Counted from the first letter of the stretch, positions 49,201 through 60,892 are shown. The stretch is DNA of 64,000 bases from Brachypodium distachyon (GCF_000005505.3 NC_016133.3:6820001-6884000), one strand, 5' to 3'. The notes: generated by a model not told the origin, from the sequence alone. Made by a program: numbers and translations.

Positions 49201-52200
49201 CTGGATGTCCTTGAAGACCATATCTGTTAACAAAAATAAGGAGATAAGAAACCCTGTTTATGGCATACCGCAGTGTATGCTAAATATTAACATTACCAGT
49301 AATCAGTAAACTACTTCATCGCTATTTCATAAGTAAAATCTAAAATCAAGAGAACATAAGTTGCATAGATCCCATTGCTATGAGTACCTTGTGTAGTGGT
49401 AGGGCCAAAAACTTTGTTAAATGTGAAATTCTTGCTCCCTTCCTTCTGTTTTGTAGGGTTCGATAAAACAAGTTCACCATTGTCGCCAATATATTCAACC
49501 GAACTAGATCTTTCATCCTCCCCACGTTGAAAAGGTCTTATCCGACAATAAACTCTTATATTTCCTGCTCGGTAATATTATGTTAAGCCAATTAGTTTTA
49601 GTTGCACTACCATAAGTTAATATAAATAATCAAGAAAATTTAACCGATGATTGTACTACACACTGGTACCTTTTAGTTCCTGAATCTCATTGAACAATTT
49701 TCTGTTTTCTGCAAGAGCTGCATGATATTTTTCTGCAGTATTCGTTACCACCTTAAGGTTTTGTCCTATTAAGAAGTGCAATAATTTAGTTGTGATCTAT
49801 TATGGAAAAGTATTCATTTAAATGTGATCCATAGCTACTCACAGGGTTAATTCTTACCAAGTCCAGCTAGTTCTTCAAGCCATCTTTTTTGACAATTTAG
49901 AATTTCATGCCTAACTGAAACAGAGGATAGCCTCAAATCCTGATAAAAAAACAAAACACTGTTCACATTTTGCGCAAAAAAACACTGTTCACATAACTAG
50001 AAATTTAGGAACTCCCCAGGGAAACTAAGGAAATGAATTGATTTAGCTAATACCTGAACGTGCTGTATTTGCAAACCCAAAATTTGATTGACCACTATTT
50101 CTTTCTGCTCCAAAAATAGGATTCTCGATTTGGATAGTTCCTCAACTTCTCTTCTTCTTTTGATAGAATCTTCTAACATGAGCTCTACTTCTTTTATCCT
50201 CTCTTCCAACTCCTCCTTTACTTTGGCAGCTCTCATCTCTAATTGTTGACTATATGTCTCATGCAATCCTTTTGTTGCTTCAATCTCTTGCCTGAGTTGC
50301 AAAATTAAGCTAGCACTGTCTTCCTTATCTGCAAGAAGCTTAACTACATCCGCCTCCTTAGACTGTAATAACTTGCAGCCATCCTCATATGATGATCTTA
50401 ATGCTTCCAATTCTAGCTTGACTTTCATAATTATATTGTTATCATCCTGCTTTTCCTTCATTAACCTAATAATGTCGTTATTCTCCTTGGTTGACTCGTC
50501 TTGTCTAAGTTGCAAGATTATACTGGCATTGTGCTCCTTGTCTGCAAGAAGCTTAACTATATCTTCCTTCTTAGATTCTAACAATTTGCAGTTCTCCTCG
50601 TGTGACGATTTTAGTGCTTCTAATTCCAGCTTAAGTTTCATAATTGTATTTTTAGAATCTTCCTTTTCCTTCATCAACCTAATTATGTCGGTGTTCTCCT
50701 TAACTGACATATCTGCATCTTCATCTGTTGATTGCTTCATGTTTACAATATCACCTTTCTTCAAGTCAACTTTATCTTCCTTCTCCTTCATTGACATGAA
50801 CAGGTCTTCCTTGTCCTTCGTCAATCTAATTCTATCTTCCTTCTCTTTCATCAACCTAATCATCTCTTCCTTCTCCTCTGTCAACCTAACCACAATAGCG
50901 TTATTTTCCTTAATCAACTGATCGTTATCATCATCTGCCTTTTGTTTTTTGTCCTTACTACTCCAATTTTCCAACTTAATTGTATCTTCTTTCTCTATTG
51001 ACCTATCCATATGATCATTCTCCTTCAACACTCTAATTATATCTTCCTTCTCCTTCAACAACCTAACCACCTCTTCCTTCTCCTTTGTCAATCTAGCTAC
51101 TGTATCATCCTTCTCCTTAAGTAACACATCTTTTCCCTCATCTGTTATTCTTTGTGTTTCTTCAACTATGACTTTCTTCACGTCAACCATATCTTCCTTC
51201 GCCATCAACAAGCTAACCATATCTTCCTTCTCCTGTAACAACCTAACCATTTCTTGCTTCTCCTTTGTCAATCTAACTACAATATCATCCTTCTGTTTGA
51301 GTAACCTATCTTTTTCCTCATCTGCTATTCGTCGTGTTTCTTCAACCTTGACCTTTTTCAAGTCAACCATATCTTCCTTCTCCTTCAGCAACCTAACCAT
51401 ATCTTCCTTCTCCTTCAGCAACCTAACCATATCTTCCTTCTCCCTAAGCAACTTAACCATATCTTCCTTTTCTTTCATCAATCTAACAATCTCTTCCTGG
51501 CATTTCATCAGCCTAGCTATATCTTCTTCTGGTTGTTGTCCTTTGTCCTTGAGCTTATCATTTTCCATCTGCATGATAAGAGCGGGCTTTCGTAAAGAAA
51601 TGAATCAAATATATCATTTGATGCTAAAGCTATAGTGATTCAAATGCATGAGTTGTCATTATTTTACATAGACTGATCAAGATACTTGGTCATCCCTGCT
51701 ATAGAATTAAACAAATGATTTTTTTTGCTGTTATTCTCACTGGGTAGTGGGCCCTTTATTTCTTCATTTCCTGACACACGCGGAGCTTGCAAACTTATTT
51801 AGAGAAGGTAAATAATTACGTAGTGTACAAGATTTTCTGGTACAAGCAAGACCGGAGATAGATCACTCAGAAATGGTGCTAGAATTTACATGTGCTTGCG
51901 CGCTTGCCCCACCTGCTAGTGCCTCTAGCACTCTTATCCTTGACTGATACTTTTCTTCACGAGCTTTAATCAGGTTGTTTTGCTGCAGACAAGTAAGAGA
52001 TCACAATGGGAACATCCAACACAAAAGTGAAATATGAACATTTATCTTACATTTCGTATATGCCCAGCCTGAGAAGACATACGCCGTTCAATTTCAACTA
52101 TGACCTTCCTCAGCAAGCAAGCAATACGCTACAATGAAATATTCGCATTCATTTATAAAGGAAAGATGTTAACCCGTAGAGAATCAAACCTCATGAAAAT

Positions 52201-53316
52201 GGAAAGAATAAACTAACTATATTGCTTTTCTGAGAAGCCTACATAAGGTATCTGTCCATTCTTCCTCTCGATGCTCTCATCGACGATGCTGTTCACGACA
52301 CCTAGAAGTGACTGGGTGGGTGCATTCTGCAAAATATGTTGGTACATCAGCACGCTGAATATATCAAGTTGGTGCCGATGAATAACATGAAGTCCCTATC
52401 TATCTGTGTTTAACTGATTATCGATCTTATTTCAAATGAAGTTTGCAGCTTTGACTTACATCCAAGCTTGAGGACTTCATCAAGTCTGAAATTTTACAAC
52501 CAGGAAGATCAGCGTATCCTCCTTGTTTCATCTGAAATACCCCTGATGGTGTATACAGATTGGCCCCTAGTGATGGACTGGATGGTTCTGAATACAAGGA
52601 TGACAAAAGATGTCTCAACTGGCAACTAATTAAATTTAAACGCAAAACCTATTCACAATATCAAGAGAGTTCACACCTGACATAACTGGACTGGTGAGGA
52701 CCCTCTGCAGCTTGGCCTCCATGTGCCTTCTGCTTCCTTCGCTGTCGCATCTGGTCAGGAAACTAAAGCTCTGATCTTCGTCGGCACGTGATCCATACCG
52801 ATCCTTGAGTGCAAGAATGCAGGCCACAACAGAAGACATTTGACCACCCTGAATGGATGCATCGGCACCAATGTCAACCAAGATTAATAATTTAGCGTCG
52901 CGGCAATAGACCCCAAAAGAGCAATTGGCAGGAAAGCAAACCCTCTCAAGGTCAAAGGCGCTGAAGGTGGGCACGCCCATCCGCTCGACGGCGGCGCGGA
53001 ACCTGCCGACATTGTCCGTGGATGCGTCGTCCAGCAGGGCTCCGGGGCAGATCTTCCTGAGGAGCGCGCAGAGCAGCCTGCCGCCGGCGAGGGCGGCGTG
53101 CAGGTCGGCATCGGAGGCGTCCGACGGTGGCGGCAGCGGCGAGTCCGGGAAAATCTCGCGCAGCCACCCGACGGCGTCCGCCCGCCGCCTCGCTGCGCCG
53201 TAACCACCCCAGGAACCAATCAATCGGCCAATCGACAGAGATGAACCGGCAAGATTAACCGAGAGCGAGTTTTAATTACCTGGGTCTTGCGCGGCATTGG
53301 GTGCGCGGAGGGACAT
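46222..53316 (-). CDS. Kinesin-14 with N-terminal calponin-homology domain and expanded repeat coiled coil, 19 exons, ~1381-1384 aa
   Basis: Minus-end-directed microtubule motor of the plant KCH type, which can link actin and microtubules. Exons (5' to 3'): 53280-53316, 52942-53192, 52677-52848, 52460-52587, 52243-52326, 52051-52128, 51890-51982, 50054-51568, 49858-49939, 49670-49765, 49388-49564, 49117-49223, ~48870-49026, 48349-48508, 48027-48280, 47760-47932, 47142-47545, 46878-46972, 46222-46304. Phases agree throughout. Start [14 protein letters not shown] domain at ~13-150 ([34 protein letters not shown]). Coiled coil ~250-830. Neck and motor from ~845: [14 protein letters not shown]-loop GQTGSGKT (~931), [32 protein letters not shown] Ser/Asp-rich tail follows. 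The neck sequence defines kinesin-14. Exon 13's donor is ambiguous within a (GGT)4 run, changing the protein by up to 3 residues. The protein is longer than usual KCHs because of exon 8. Confidence 0.94.
50054..51568 (-). repeat. Nested coding repeats in kinesin exon 8 (10-, 60- and 71-residue periods)
   Basis: One 1515-bp exon encodes 505 residues that are almost wholly charged coiled coil. 51365-51484 holds four successive ten-residue units of the form [10 protein letters not shown], two of them identical at the DNA level over 30 bp. 51185-51364 and 51005-51184 are tandem 60-codon copies (both with VEET.RI.DE and RLTKEK). 50489-50701 and 50276-50488 are tandem 71-codon copies (both with [17 protein letters not shown] and KLLADKE). 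All copies stay in frame. Confidence 0.88.
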
Positions 53317-53936
53317 GGAAAGCGAGGTGAAACGGAGCGACGGAGACGAGCATGCGGTGGGTATAGGCCGCGCAGCATCGAGGGTACGGCGAGGAGAGGG
53401 GCGGTGGTGAGGTGAGGACGGGAGGGAAAGGAGCGCGCGCGGGATGCGTGGAGGCGGTGGCCATGCGGGGGTCCCGTGAGGAGCCTCGCTATTTTTAGGT
53501 GGCGAAGGAAGAAAGGGAGAAAGGGATCGGACTAGCAAGTCTGGCCCACGTAGAATCCGGCGTGGCCCACTAGGTTTATAACTCTTCTCTTTTTATCAGA
53601 CTTCTAGTCCAGTACTAAAAAAAAGTAAGTGGCCAGTGCTTCCCTCAAGAAAGGAAAAAAGTCCTCTCCCTCCCAAAATAAGGGCGTACCAAGTCTACGG
53701 TAGCATTTGTATTTCCATGTCCCCAAATAACTTAAGTCAGACATCTCATTAGCTTCTTCTTTTATTTCTCCTTGGGCCCTGTCCTTGGGCCGTCTCGTGC
53801 ACCACTAAAAATGTGTAGTGTCGATGCTTCTTCAGTTTTCTAGTTTTATCTTTTGATTTGAGGCATGGAACATAGGTGGATGGACTTCCCCTTCACGACC
53901 TCTTCATAAAATACTTAGTTAATGTTTCCGAGAGAC
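53317..53936. other. Kinesin 5' UTR/promoter and intergenic sequence
   Basis: GC-rich 5' leader up to about 53470 (an upstream in-frame ATG at 53538 is possible but its product is Pro-rich and unlike the family), then ordinary AT-rich sequence. No TATA box identified. Confidence 0.4.
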
Positions 53937-54346
53937 GTTCTCATTACTTAATACTTAGTTAGCATTAGGTGTTTCTGAGAGAGCACAATATTTCATAAAA
54001 TGAAGGGTTACTTGATACCACTATTCCTGGGATGGAAAAAAAAGTTTACCCTTTCAATGGCTATGTTTCGACTTTCTTAATTTGTTTTATCTAAGAGTGA
54101 ATTCCACTTTTTACCGCTAGCATTGCTTTCATGACGCAAATTACCCCATTTAATGGAATTTCTACAAACTACCCCATCTAGTAAAACTTAAAACTTGTGA
54201 CACAAATTACTTTATCTATTTGTTTTTCACATTTCCCGAGATTATGACAGATTTGGCCCACACGTCAGGCCTATTTAGCATATGCCACATCGGAAAAAAA
54301 GAAGAAGTAGCAGAGCAGCTTGCTGACGTGCGGTGGCGCAAGGTAT
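53937..54346 (+). repeat. 410-bp direct repeat, copy 1
   Basis: From GTTCTCAT at 53937 to GGTAT at 54346 this matches 59937-60346 base for base at an exact offset of 6000, with roughly 4% mismatch and two compensating 1-bp indels in A runs. A shorter, more diverged relative lies at 63209-63364. No TG...CA ends and no shared flank duplication, so it does not behave as an LTR. Confidence 0.88.
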
Positions 54347-54690
54347 CACTATACCACGTACGAGTATTGGAGGCTTTTTGTTGGAGGCATTTTTTTAAAT
54401 AGCCTTAATTACTAACTATGGAAGGCTATTTTATGAAATGCCTCAAAACAACAAGGAAATGAAGGCAATTTTAAGAGAATGCCTCAAATGGTTTTAACAA
54501 TAAAGGCATTTTAGTAAAAAAATCCTCAAAAACATTGGACATCAAAGTCATAATAAAGATAAGCCTAAAATAATTTAATTATCAAAGGCATTTGGAAGAA
54601 AGCCACGGATCCAATCTTCGGGGGCAATCCGTAAAATTAGGGTAACTTGTTGAGGCATTTTCGATGAAAAAGCCTTGAAAAGTCTGTATC
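54347..54690. repeat. Cluster of imperfect palindromes, possible CACTA subterminal region
   Basis: Starting with CACTATACCACG immediately after repeat copy 1, this stretch holds about six hairpin-like units such as AGGCTATTTTATGAAATGCCT (54424-54443), AGGCAATTTTAAGAGAATGCCT (54463-54483), and others near 54502-54528, 54584-54606 and 54652-54676. Regular palindromic subterminal arrays after a CACTA start are typical of CACTA (En/Spm) transposons. I did not find the matching TAGTG end. Confidence 0.45.
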
Positions 54691-54745
54691 TTTTGCACAA
54701 ACATCCAATGATTTTTACGTTTATCAAAAGTACCCTTCCACCAAT

Positions 54746-55920
54746 TTGAGATGGTGCTGTGGTCCCACCACCGAAAACAACTGCATCCAATTTTTGCAGA
54801 CCCCGTTTCCCATCTCTACCTATCCCGGTTCCATCTTCTCCCTGGGCGCGTACGTCTTCCACACCGAGCGCCGCCCCTGCTGCCCCGTTCCCCTGCGTCG
54901 CCGAGCGCCGCCCCTGCTCCGCGCGTCGCTGAGCGCCGCCCCTGCTGCCCCGTTCCCCTTCCTACCTGCTGCAGCCGGACCCGTTCCCCATCCTCCTCGC
55001 ACGCTTCTTCTTCCACCGAGCGCCGCCCCTGCCGCCGAGCGCGACGCCCCCGTCGCCACGCCATCGATCGCCTCCATCGCCTTCGCGCCGCCCCCGCCGC
55101 CGCGCATCCGAGCCCTCGCGCCGCCATCGCCTACTGGTCTCCATCCTCGCTGTGCTGTCACCGAGCCGCCGCCGTCGTGCCGTCAGCGAGACGCTACGCC
55201 GCGCGCGCACCGTTGACGTGCAGGTACTCCCACTGCAGGTGCGCTCTCTCCCCACCACTCGTTCCCGTTACCCTTCGCCATATCGTCCTTGTGCGTGCGA
55301 ATACCTTCAGAGGCGGCAACGGAGTGCAGGAGCAAAGGTGGTCACCTCGTTCTGATTCTCATCTCTGAGCAACGTGCGAGTTTAGGAGGTGGCCTTCACG
55401 CAGACCATCGCCTCTGGATCGCTCACCTCTCTCCTTCTTACCTCTAAATCGCTGGCAGGTGATTATCTCTAGCCTCTCACCTTTGAATTGCTCGTACTCG
55501 TGTTGTCTTCATGTATGGATTTTTGTTTTGCAACAAGCCAATTGCAATTTGTTTTTACTATACTGTGTACTAGCCAGTATGATGTACAGGTGTTCTGTAC
55601 TGTGTAGTAGTATGCTACAAATACATGAGTTGATCAAGCTGAGTCATCATATACTTTGTCGTAGTATGTTACAGTAGTATGATGTACAGGTGCCTACAAG
55701 CTGAAGCTCCATGTCAACCCAATACCATCTCGCATATAAATTAATGGATGTACTGTGTAGTAGTATGATGTACCGATGGATGGCTTGTGTTTTCAGTAAC
55801 CTGGTTATAAATTAAAGGATCCAGGAGTCATTAGTCTCTAGTTGCGTCCACTGAATTGTGTTTTGAGTAATACTAGAAGTGTGTTGTATCACTAGACGAG
55901 GCTTAGGAGTTAAATTTGTG
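54746..55920. other. C-rich leader-like stretch (54830-55220) and AT-rich sequence
   Basis: 54830-55220 is extremely C-rich with repeated GAGCGCCGCCCCTGC units; open frames occur in every direction because of composition. It may be the 5' UTR/first exon of the transposase-like gene that follows. No recognisable protein. Confidence 0.4.
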
Positions 55921-55931
55921 GAGTGAAAACA

Positions 55932-57536
55932 TGCAAGCTGGCAAATATCATTGGATACTTTGTCAAAGGAAAATCAGTTTCATTAGCTCATTCAAATTGG
56001 AGCAAGGTTCCCAAAAGTAGCAAAGAGAATTTATGAGCATCTGTTAAGGTATCCAGTTTAACCTTAAACTCATTTGCCTTGTGTTCAGATAGTTTCCCTG
56101 ATTTTGATGATAATATTCATTTGCCTTGTATAATAGGAATTTTTCAATATTGATGAGCTTTACAAGCCATGGGTGCTAATATCAGCAAGTAAAAAAGGGA
56201 AAGACTTCAAGGTTGTTTTAAAGAGGAAGTACTTCAATTCAGATTTGTCAATTGTGCGAAATATTTCCAATGGTTGTGAACATAGAATCCCCCCAGATCA
56301 ATGGGAGACGTTGGTCAGGTATTGGAAAACAGATAATGCTAAGGTACCTAGCTACTCATCTGTTCCATACCAACATAAAGGTGAATGCACATTATTAATA
56401 TTCAGCACTTTTGTTTCTGTACTATTTAGGCTAAATCTGATCAACTGAAAGCAAACCGAGCTACACAGGAAAATAGGAAGCACACAACAGGATCACGAAG
56501 TTTTGCTTATGTCCTTGACCAAAAGGTATTAATTTAATGCAATAGCTCAATTCTTGTTCTAGGAGCAATGTTGATTTGAATGGTTAACATCAATTCATAT
56601 TTTTCCAGGAGCTCAAAGAGGGCATCAAAGTTGGGCGCGCTGAGTTGTATAGCATTACACATACAAAAAAAGATGGAACTCCGGTTGATATGTATAGTGG
56701 TGCTAAAATGGTAGGTATTTTAATTTATGCGACTAGGTTTGTTTTGGTAATGGATATGACTTGATAATGAAGAGCACTTGAACCAGAACCATCTCTTATT
56801 ATTGTTTGTTCTTGCCTGTGAGGAGCTGCATCTGTTTTGTGCTTTTTATTGGGTGTATATATGTTTTTGGAATTTCAAGATTACTGTGTGCTGCTGCTCT
56901 GCTTCTGCTTCTGCTTGCAGCCGGCCACTGCTGCTGCTCTGCTTCTGATTGCTGCTGCTCTTGCTGCTCTCTTCTAAGTAATAAATTAAGCTTGTTTAGA
57001 TTAGTGACTTGATATGTCCAGTTTTGAAGGAGGTACTAGTGCTAATTAAGATGGAAAGTACCATGTTGAAAAGATCATCTCTTTTAAGTAATTACTTTTC
57101 CTATTTCCCATTGTCCACACTTTTAAAGTTGTCTATTTTACTAGCTCCTAAGTGCTGAAAAACTGATAACTCTGCAGTTGTACTTAGATTAAAAATTGTT
57201 TTGTCTACTAAACTAATCTAATCAGCATGCATTACAATCCTTTTTCAATAGTTCAATAAATAGCTTGGAGGAAATATTCAGAGGTCTGCATGTTACAAAT
57301 CCAAATGGGACACTCCTTATCAGCTAGGTTTATTTTCCGTAAGAATGGGATATATAATTGCATTCTAATTATTTCAGTGTCTATATTTCTTGCTGTAGAC
57401 AAATGAAACTGGAGATATAGTACCACTGGTTCCAGGACATCAGTTCTTGTTGTCTTCATCTCGTTCTTATTCCTTCGCATCGAGCTCAACTGAACTATTG
57501 CCATCCAGATGTATCAAAGATGCAAATGGATCATGA
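55932..57536 (+). pseudogene. En/Spm-type (Ptta, Transposase_24) transposase-derived gene with a nonsense codon
   Basis: Exons that join in phase 0: ~55932-56048, 56137-56343, 56430-56525, 56609-56710, 57399-57536 (TGA). The middle exons carry the hallmark order of the plant En/Spm-associated domain: IDELYKPWVLISASKKGKDF, LKRKYF, WETLVRYW, AKSDQLKANRATQENRKHTT with GSRSFAYV, and THTKKDGTPVDMYSGA. The first exon has SNWSKVPKSSKENL followed by TGA at 56034-56036, where relatives have Trp, so a TGG-to-TGA change probably inactivates it. The last exon (TNETGDIVPLVPGHQF...) is less typical. All splice sites are GT..AG. It is most likely a relic of a DNA transposon or a decayed domesticated copy. 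Domain name from memory of the family. Confidence 0.65.
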
Positions 57537-59741
57537 ACGTGGATTGTAGAGATCAAGCAATGTAAACATGCTGCTCATGCCACTTTCGCACTCTATGTTG
57601 TTCATAGATCCTTGGCATGTTGTCTTATTTAGTACTATGGATTCTTGGTCATGTACTTCGATGCATTTCAGAAATTGTATCATAAATCTGGGAATTCTAT
57701 GTAGTAGTATTTTTAACAATGCCTAAAATGATCATATATTGAAGGTCATCAGAAACGAACCACTTGTTCAGGCTACTTTGTCTACATTGTTTTGAAAAGC
57801 AGAAGAAAGAAAGAGGTAAAATCACAAAGCCACTTAAATGTACAGTATTTTGATTTTCTTTCTTCTTAATTTTCAAGCAATAGCCTCACACTTTTGTCTC
57901 TCCCCAGGTCATTTACTTTGTGCTCATTTTGTCCTTGCAGACCATGCATATAATTCTATCTTTATTAGTTAATGGTAGACACAAAAGTTTGCAAAGTGAT
58001 GTATGGAGCTCTTTGTTTGGATCTACGAAGATGAACAGTAGTTATTATCATAGTAACCCCTCTGCCACTACTTACTAGGAGACAGTTATTCCCTTAACTT
58101 TAACTCAACTTTCTTAATGCATTGAAGAGACAGACACAATCCACAGTTTTTTTTTTGGAATTATCTGTTTGGTTGTCTTAAATATCGACAAATTTAACTC
58201 AGCATGTGGTAAAAATTTATCAACAGTCACTACTTTCATGTGTTCACGTTATCTTATCAATGGATGCTGCTATTTAATTCTACAATGCCTTTAGCTAACC
58301 ATCTCATTCTGTTTGGATCTAACGTGAGTGTGGTACCAGCAACAAGGGGACTGAGATATTGATAGCTGCAAACCTTCAGGAATCAGTGTGCTCATAGCTA
58401 AACGAGGAGGTTTATATATCCATCTAAATTCAAAGTGTCATATGGTGTTACAATCTACTCCCTCCGATCCATAATAAGTGTCTCAGGTTTAGTACAACTT
58501 TTTATTAACTTTTTACTAAATCTGAGACACTTATTATGGATCGGAGGGTGTATCATCCAGTTTTCCTCCCATCTTTGGCTATGCCTCTTCTCTTATGTCT
58601 TTTTCAGTTAGCACTATACATATGCTTGGCATGTGTATGAAGTAATGACTAAGAGTAGCAGCATTACTGTAAGATAGGTTGGTTAATCCAGAGCTTCAAA
58701 ATCTGTGGTACTTCTACTAACTACTAAAGAAAATGCAGCCATCTGTCTTCACAACCTTATGTTTCTTGTCAGGCTTGATTATGCCTTTATTTGGGGCTCA
58801 CTGGTATATGTATTCATGGCGAGGAAGAGTTAATTAAGAACAGAAAAAACTGATTGCTTATCTGTTAGTTGCTGGGATCAATAGAATATTCAACTCTTGT
58901 GAAATTGATAAATGTTCTATACGTCTAAGATAGACTTTCATTGATGAATGTTCACAGAACATACTTTGTCAACATATTTCCTCCCCGCCATTTTGAATGT
59001 ATTGACTTTACCTTTGCATTATAATTGCATATTCCACTCGATTCTTTATTATCCAAATAGGACCTGATATGGAAAGTTAGAGTAGTTCCATTGAGCTGGC
59101 GTGCTCTCCAAGTTACAAGGTTGTATGATGGTTCAAATGGGCGTAAGAGTATATAGATGCATTTCTCCTTTTTGATCACCAGAAGAGAGCGCCGCTCATT
59201 CAAACTTCCCATTTCTATTTAAGAGCCATAGCTCATATGCCTCTTAGGTTTGCCATCTGTAATTCAAGTTCACTGAGTGATAAAAGATACAATGACATTT
59301 ATTGCACCCTCTTTGTCATACTTGAGGTACCATCTTTCTCTTTCTCTATGGTGTTCAAACACAAAACGAGCCGCTTTTGGCATGCCAGTACCAGGTGATG
59401 TACCAATTCTATATTCAACCTTATATAGGGTAAAAAATATGTGCTGTCTAGAAAGGACGCACCAGATGTCAGGTAATCAGATATGGTTATCATTTTCTGA
59501 TGCTTTTCATGTACTTTGACAACAGTTGATTATTTGCTAAGGGATAGAACACTAGTTTGGTTTCTGCTTGTTACTTTGACAACAGTTGATTATTTCCAGT
59601 GCTTTTGATGAGCAAACTTTTGAGTGTCTGGAATGGATTACTGTCCTTGGTTTAATGTTGTATATGCTCCCATTTCCTTATTCTGTGTTGCAGCTTCAAC
59701 ATCCAGACAGCCTTGCTTGAAATCAAAATATCAATATTCAG
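57537..59741. other. No gene recognised; one MITE
   Basis: AT-rich, with the Stowaway MITE at 58458-58550 and a direct repeat TTACTTTGACAACAGTTGATTATTTGC / ...TTTCC (59511 and 59571, shortened here). Short open frames look random. Confidence 0.45.
58458..58550. mobile_element. Stowaway MITE, nearly perfect hairpin
   Basis: CTCCCTCCGATCCATAATAA and the inverted TTATTATGGATCGGAGGG are the ends. TA flanks; 93 bp; arms pair over most of the length. Confidence 0.85.
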
Positions 59742-59927
59742 AACAGGCATGGGAGCAAGGGAACTAATGCTGCTATTCCTGATACACCATTGCTTGGGGC
59801 TGTTGGTGTGCTGGATGTCTTTGGAGATGAATACGGTGGATTGGTAGTCGATCCAATATTTTTACCAAATACATCAAACGCCTTTTCTGCATCACTGCAG
59901 TCCTCACTATTTTATTGGAGTCAGCAG
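59742..59927 (+). pseudogene. Orphan Nudix-hydrolase-like exon
   Basis: A 62-codon open exon with an acceptor (ATATTCAG) and a donor (CAG|GTAATA). It contains GVLDVFGDEYGGLVVDP, then FLPNTSNAFSASLQSSLFYW. This matches what I remember of the region before the Nudix box in plant Nudix hydrolases of the NUDT2/8/10 group (LDAxxDEYGGVxVxxxxLP...F...L..SL..W). Upstream in frame there is a TGA (59718-59720, just outside the exon), and downstream the expected GKKGVWLKLP exon and the Nudix box (GX5EX7REUXEEXGU) are absent: repeat copy 2 begins 10 bp after the donor. Probably a truncated or transposed gene fragment. Confidence 0.5.
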
Positions 59928-59936
59928 GTAATATAT

Positions 59937-60346
59937 GTTCTCATCACTTAATACTTAGTCAGCATCAGGCGTTTCTGAGAGAGCACAATATTTCATAAAA
60001 TGAAGGGTTACTCGATACCACTATTCCTCGGATGGAAAAAAAGTTTACCCTTTCAATGGCTATGTTTCGACTTTCTTAATTTGTTTTATCTAAGAGTGAA
60101 TTCCATTTTTTACCGCTAGCGGTGCTTTCATGACGCAAATTACCTCATTTAATGGAATTTCTACAAACTACCCCATCTAGTAAAACTTAAAACTTGTGAC
60201 ACAAATTACTTTATCTATTTGTTTTTCACATTTCCCGAGATTATGACAGATTTGGCCCACACGTCAGCCCTATTTAGCATATGCCACATCGGAAAAAAAA
60301 GAAGAAGTAGCAGAACAGCTTGCTGACGTGCGGTGGCGCAGGGTAT
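59937..60346 (+). repeat. 410-bp direct repeat, copy 2
   Basis: Second copy of the repeat at 53937-54346, starting 10 bp after the Nudix-like exon and ending 600 bp before the F-box gene start. After GGTAT it continues GTTGGTTGATTGG, unlike copy 1, which continues CACTATACC. Confidence 0.88.
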
Positions 60347-60883
60347 GTTGGTTGATTGGTGCTCTGATGCGTGCTGGGTCAATAAGCGCTTGGCCAGGTC
60401 TCTCCGGCGACGAGCCAAAAGTAGCAGAATAGTAGCCCGACCACGGCCAAGTCCCGTGCCACGATCGCCACAACGTCCGTGCCGTGCGCCTCACATCCTC
60501 TCCTTGCCGCCGCATTCAGGCGCTGGCTTCGTTGCCAAATGGCTGCTGCTGCTGCACCCGGCGAGCACGAGGATGCCACTGATGTGTTCGGCTCGTCCTT
60601 GCATGGTGACAGCGGCGCGGCGCATAGGCAAACGCCATGGCCGGCCGCCTGAATCCGCCCGCACAAGAGATTAGCCCAGGTGAATTTGGTGGACGAGATC
60701 CGCGCGTGAGGGGAGAGGCAGGAGCCAGGGCGACCAAACGTCCAGGGAAGAAATCTTTTCGGGACAGTATGGGTCTGGAATTGTTATTCGTTAGGAACTC
60801 TTGCAGTCGCAGGGTCCGATTAGGTTACAAGTCATGTAGTATGCACACAATGATCATATATATCAATCAAGGATCTACTCCGT

Positions 60884-60892
60884 ACTATATAA
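60884..60892 (+). promoter_or_regulatory. TATA box of the F-box gene
   Basis: CTATATAAAGG about 60 bp upstream of the ATG at 60949. It rules out the longer in-frame start at 60637. Confidence 0.6.

Noticed and set aside
50373..51635. Plus-strand Ser/Phe/Leu-rich frames opposite kinesin exon 8
   Set aside because: Antisense image of the Lys/Glu-rich repeat; no independent start context or domain.
54751..55368. 205-codon Pro/Arg-rich frame
   Set aside because: Arises from a C-rich low-complexity stretch in which all frames are open; no domain.
53937..60346. LTR retrotransposon with 410-bp LTRs
   Set aside because: No TG...CA ends, no primer-binding site after copy 1, no 5-bp target duplication, and no gag/pol inside.
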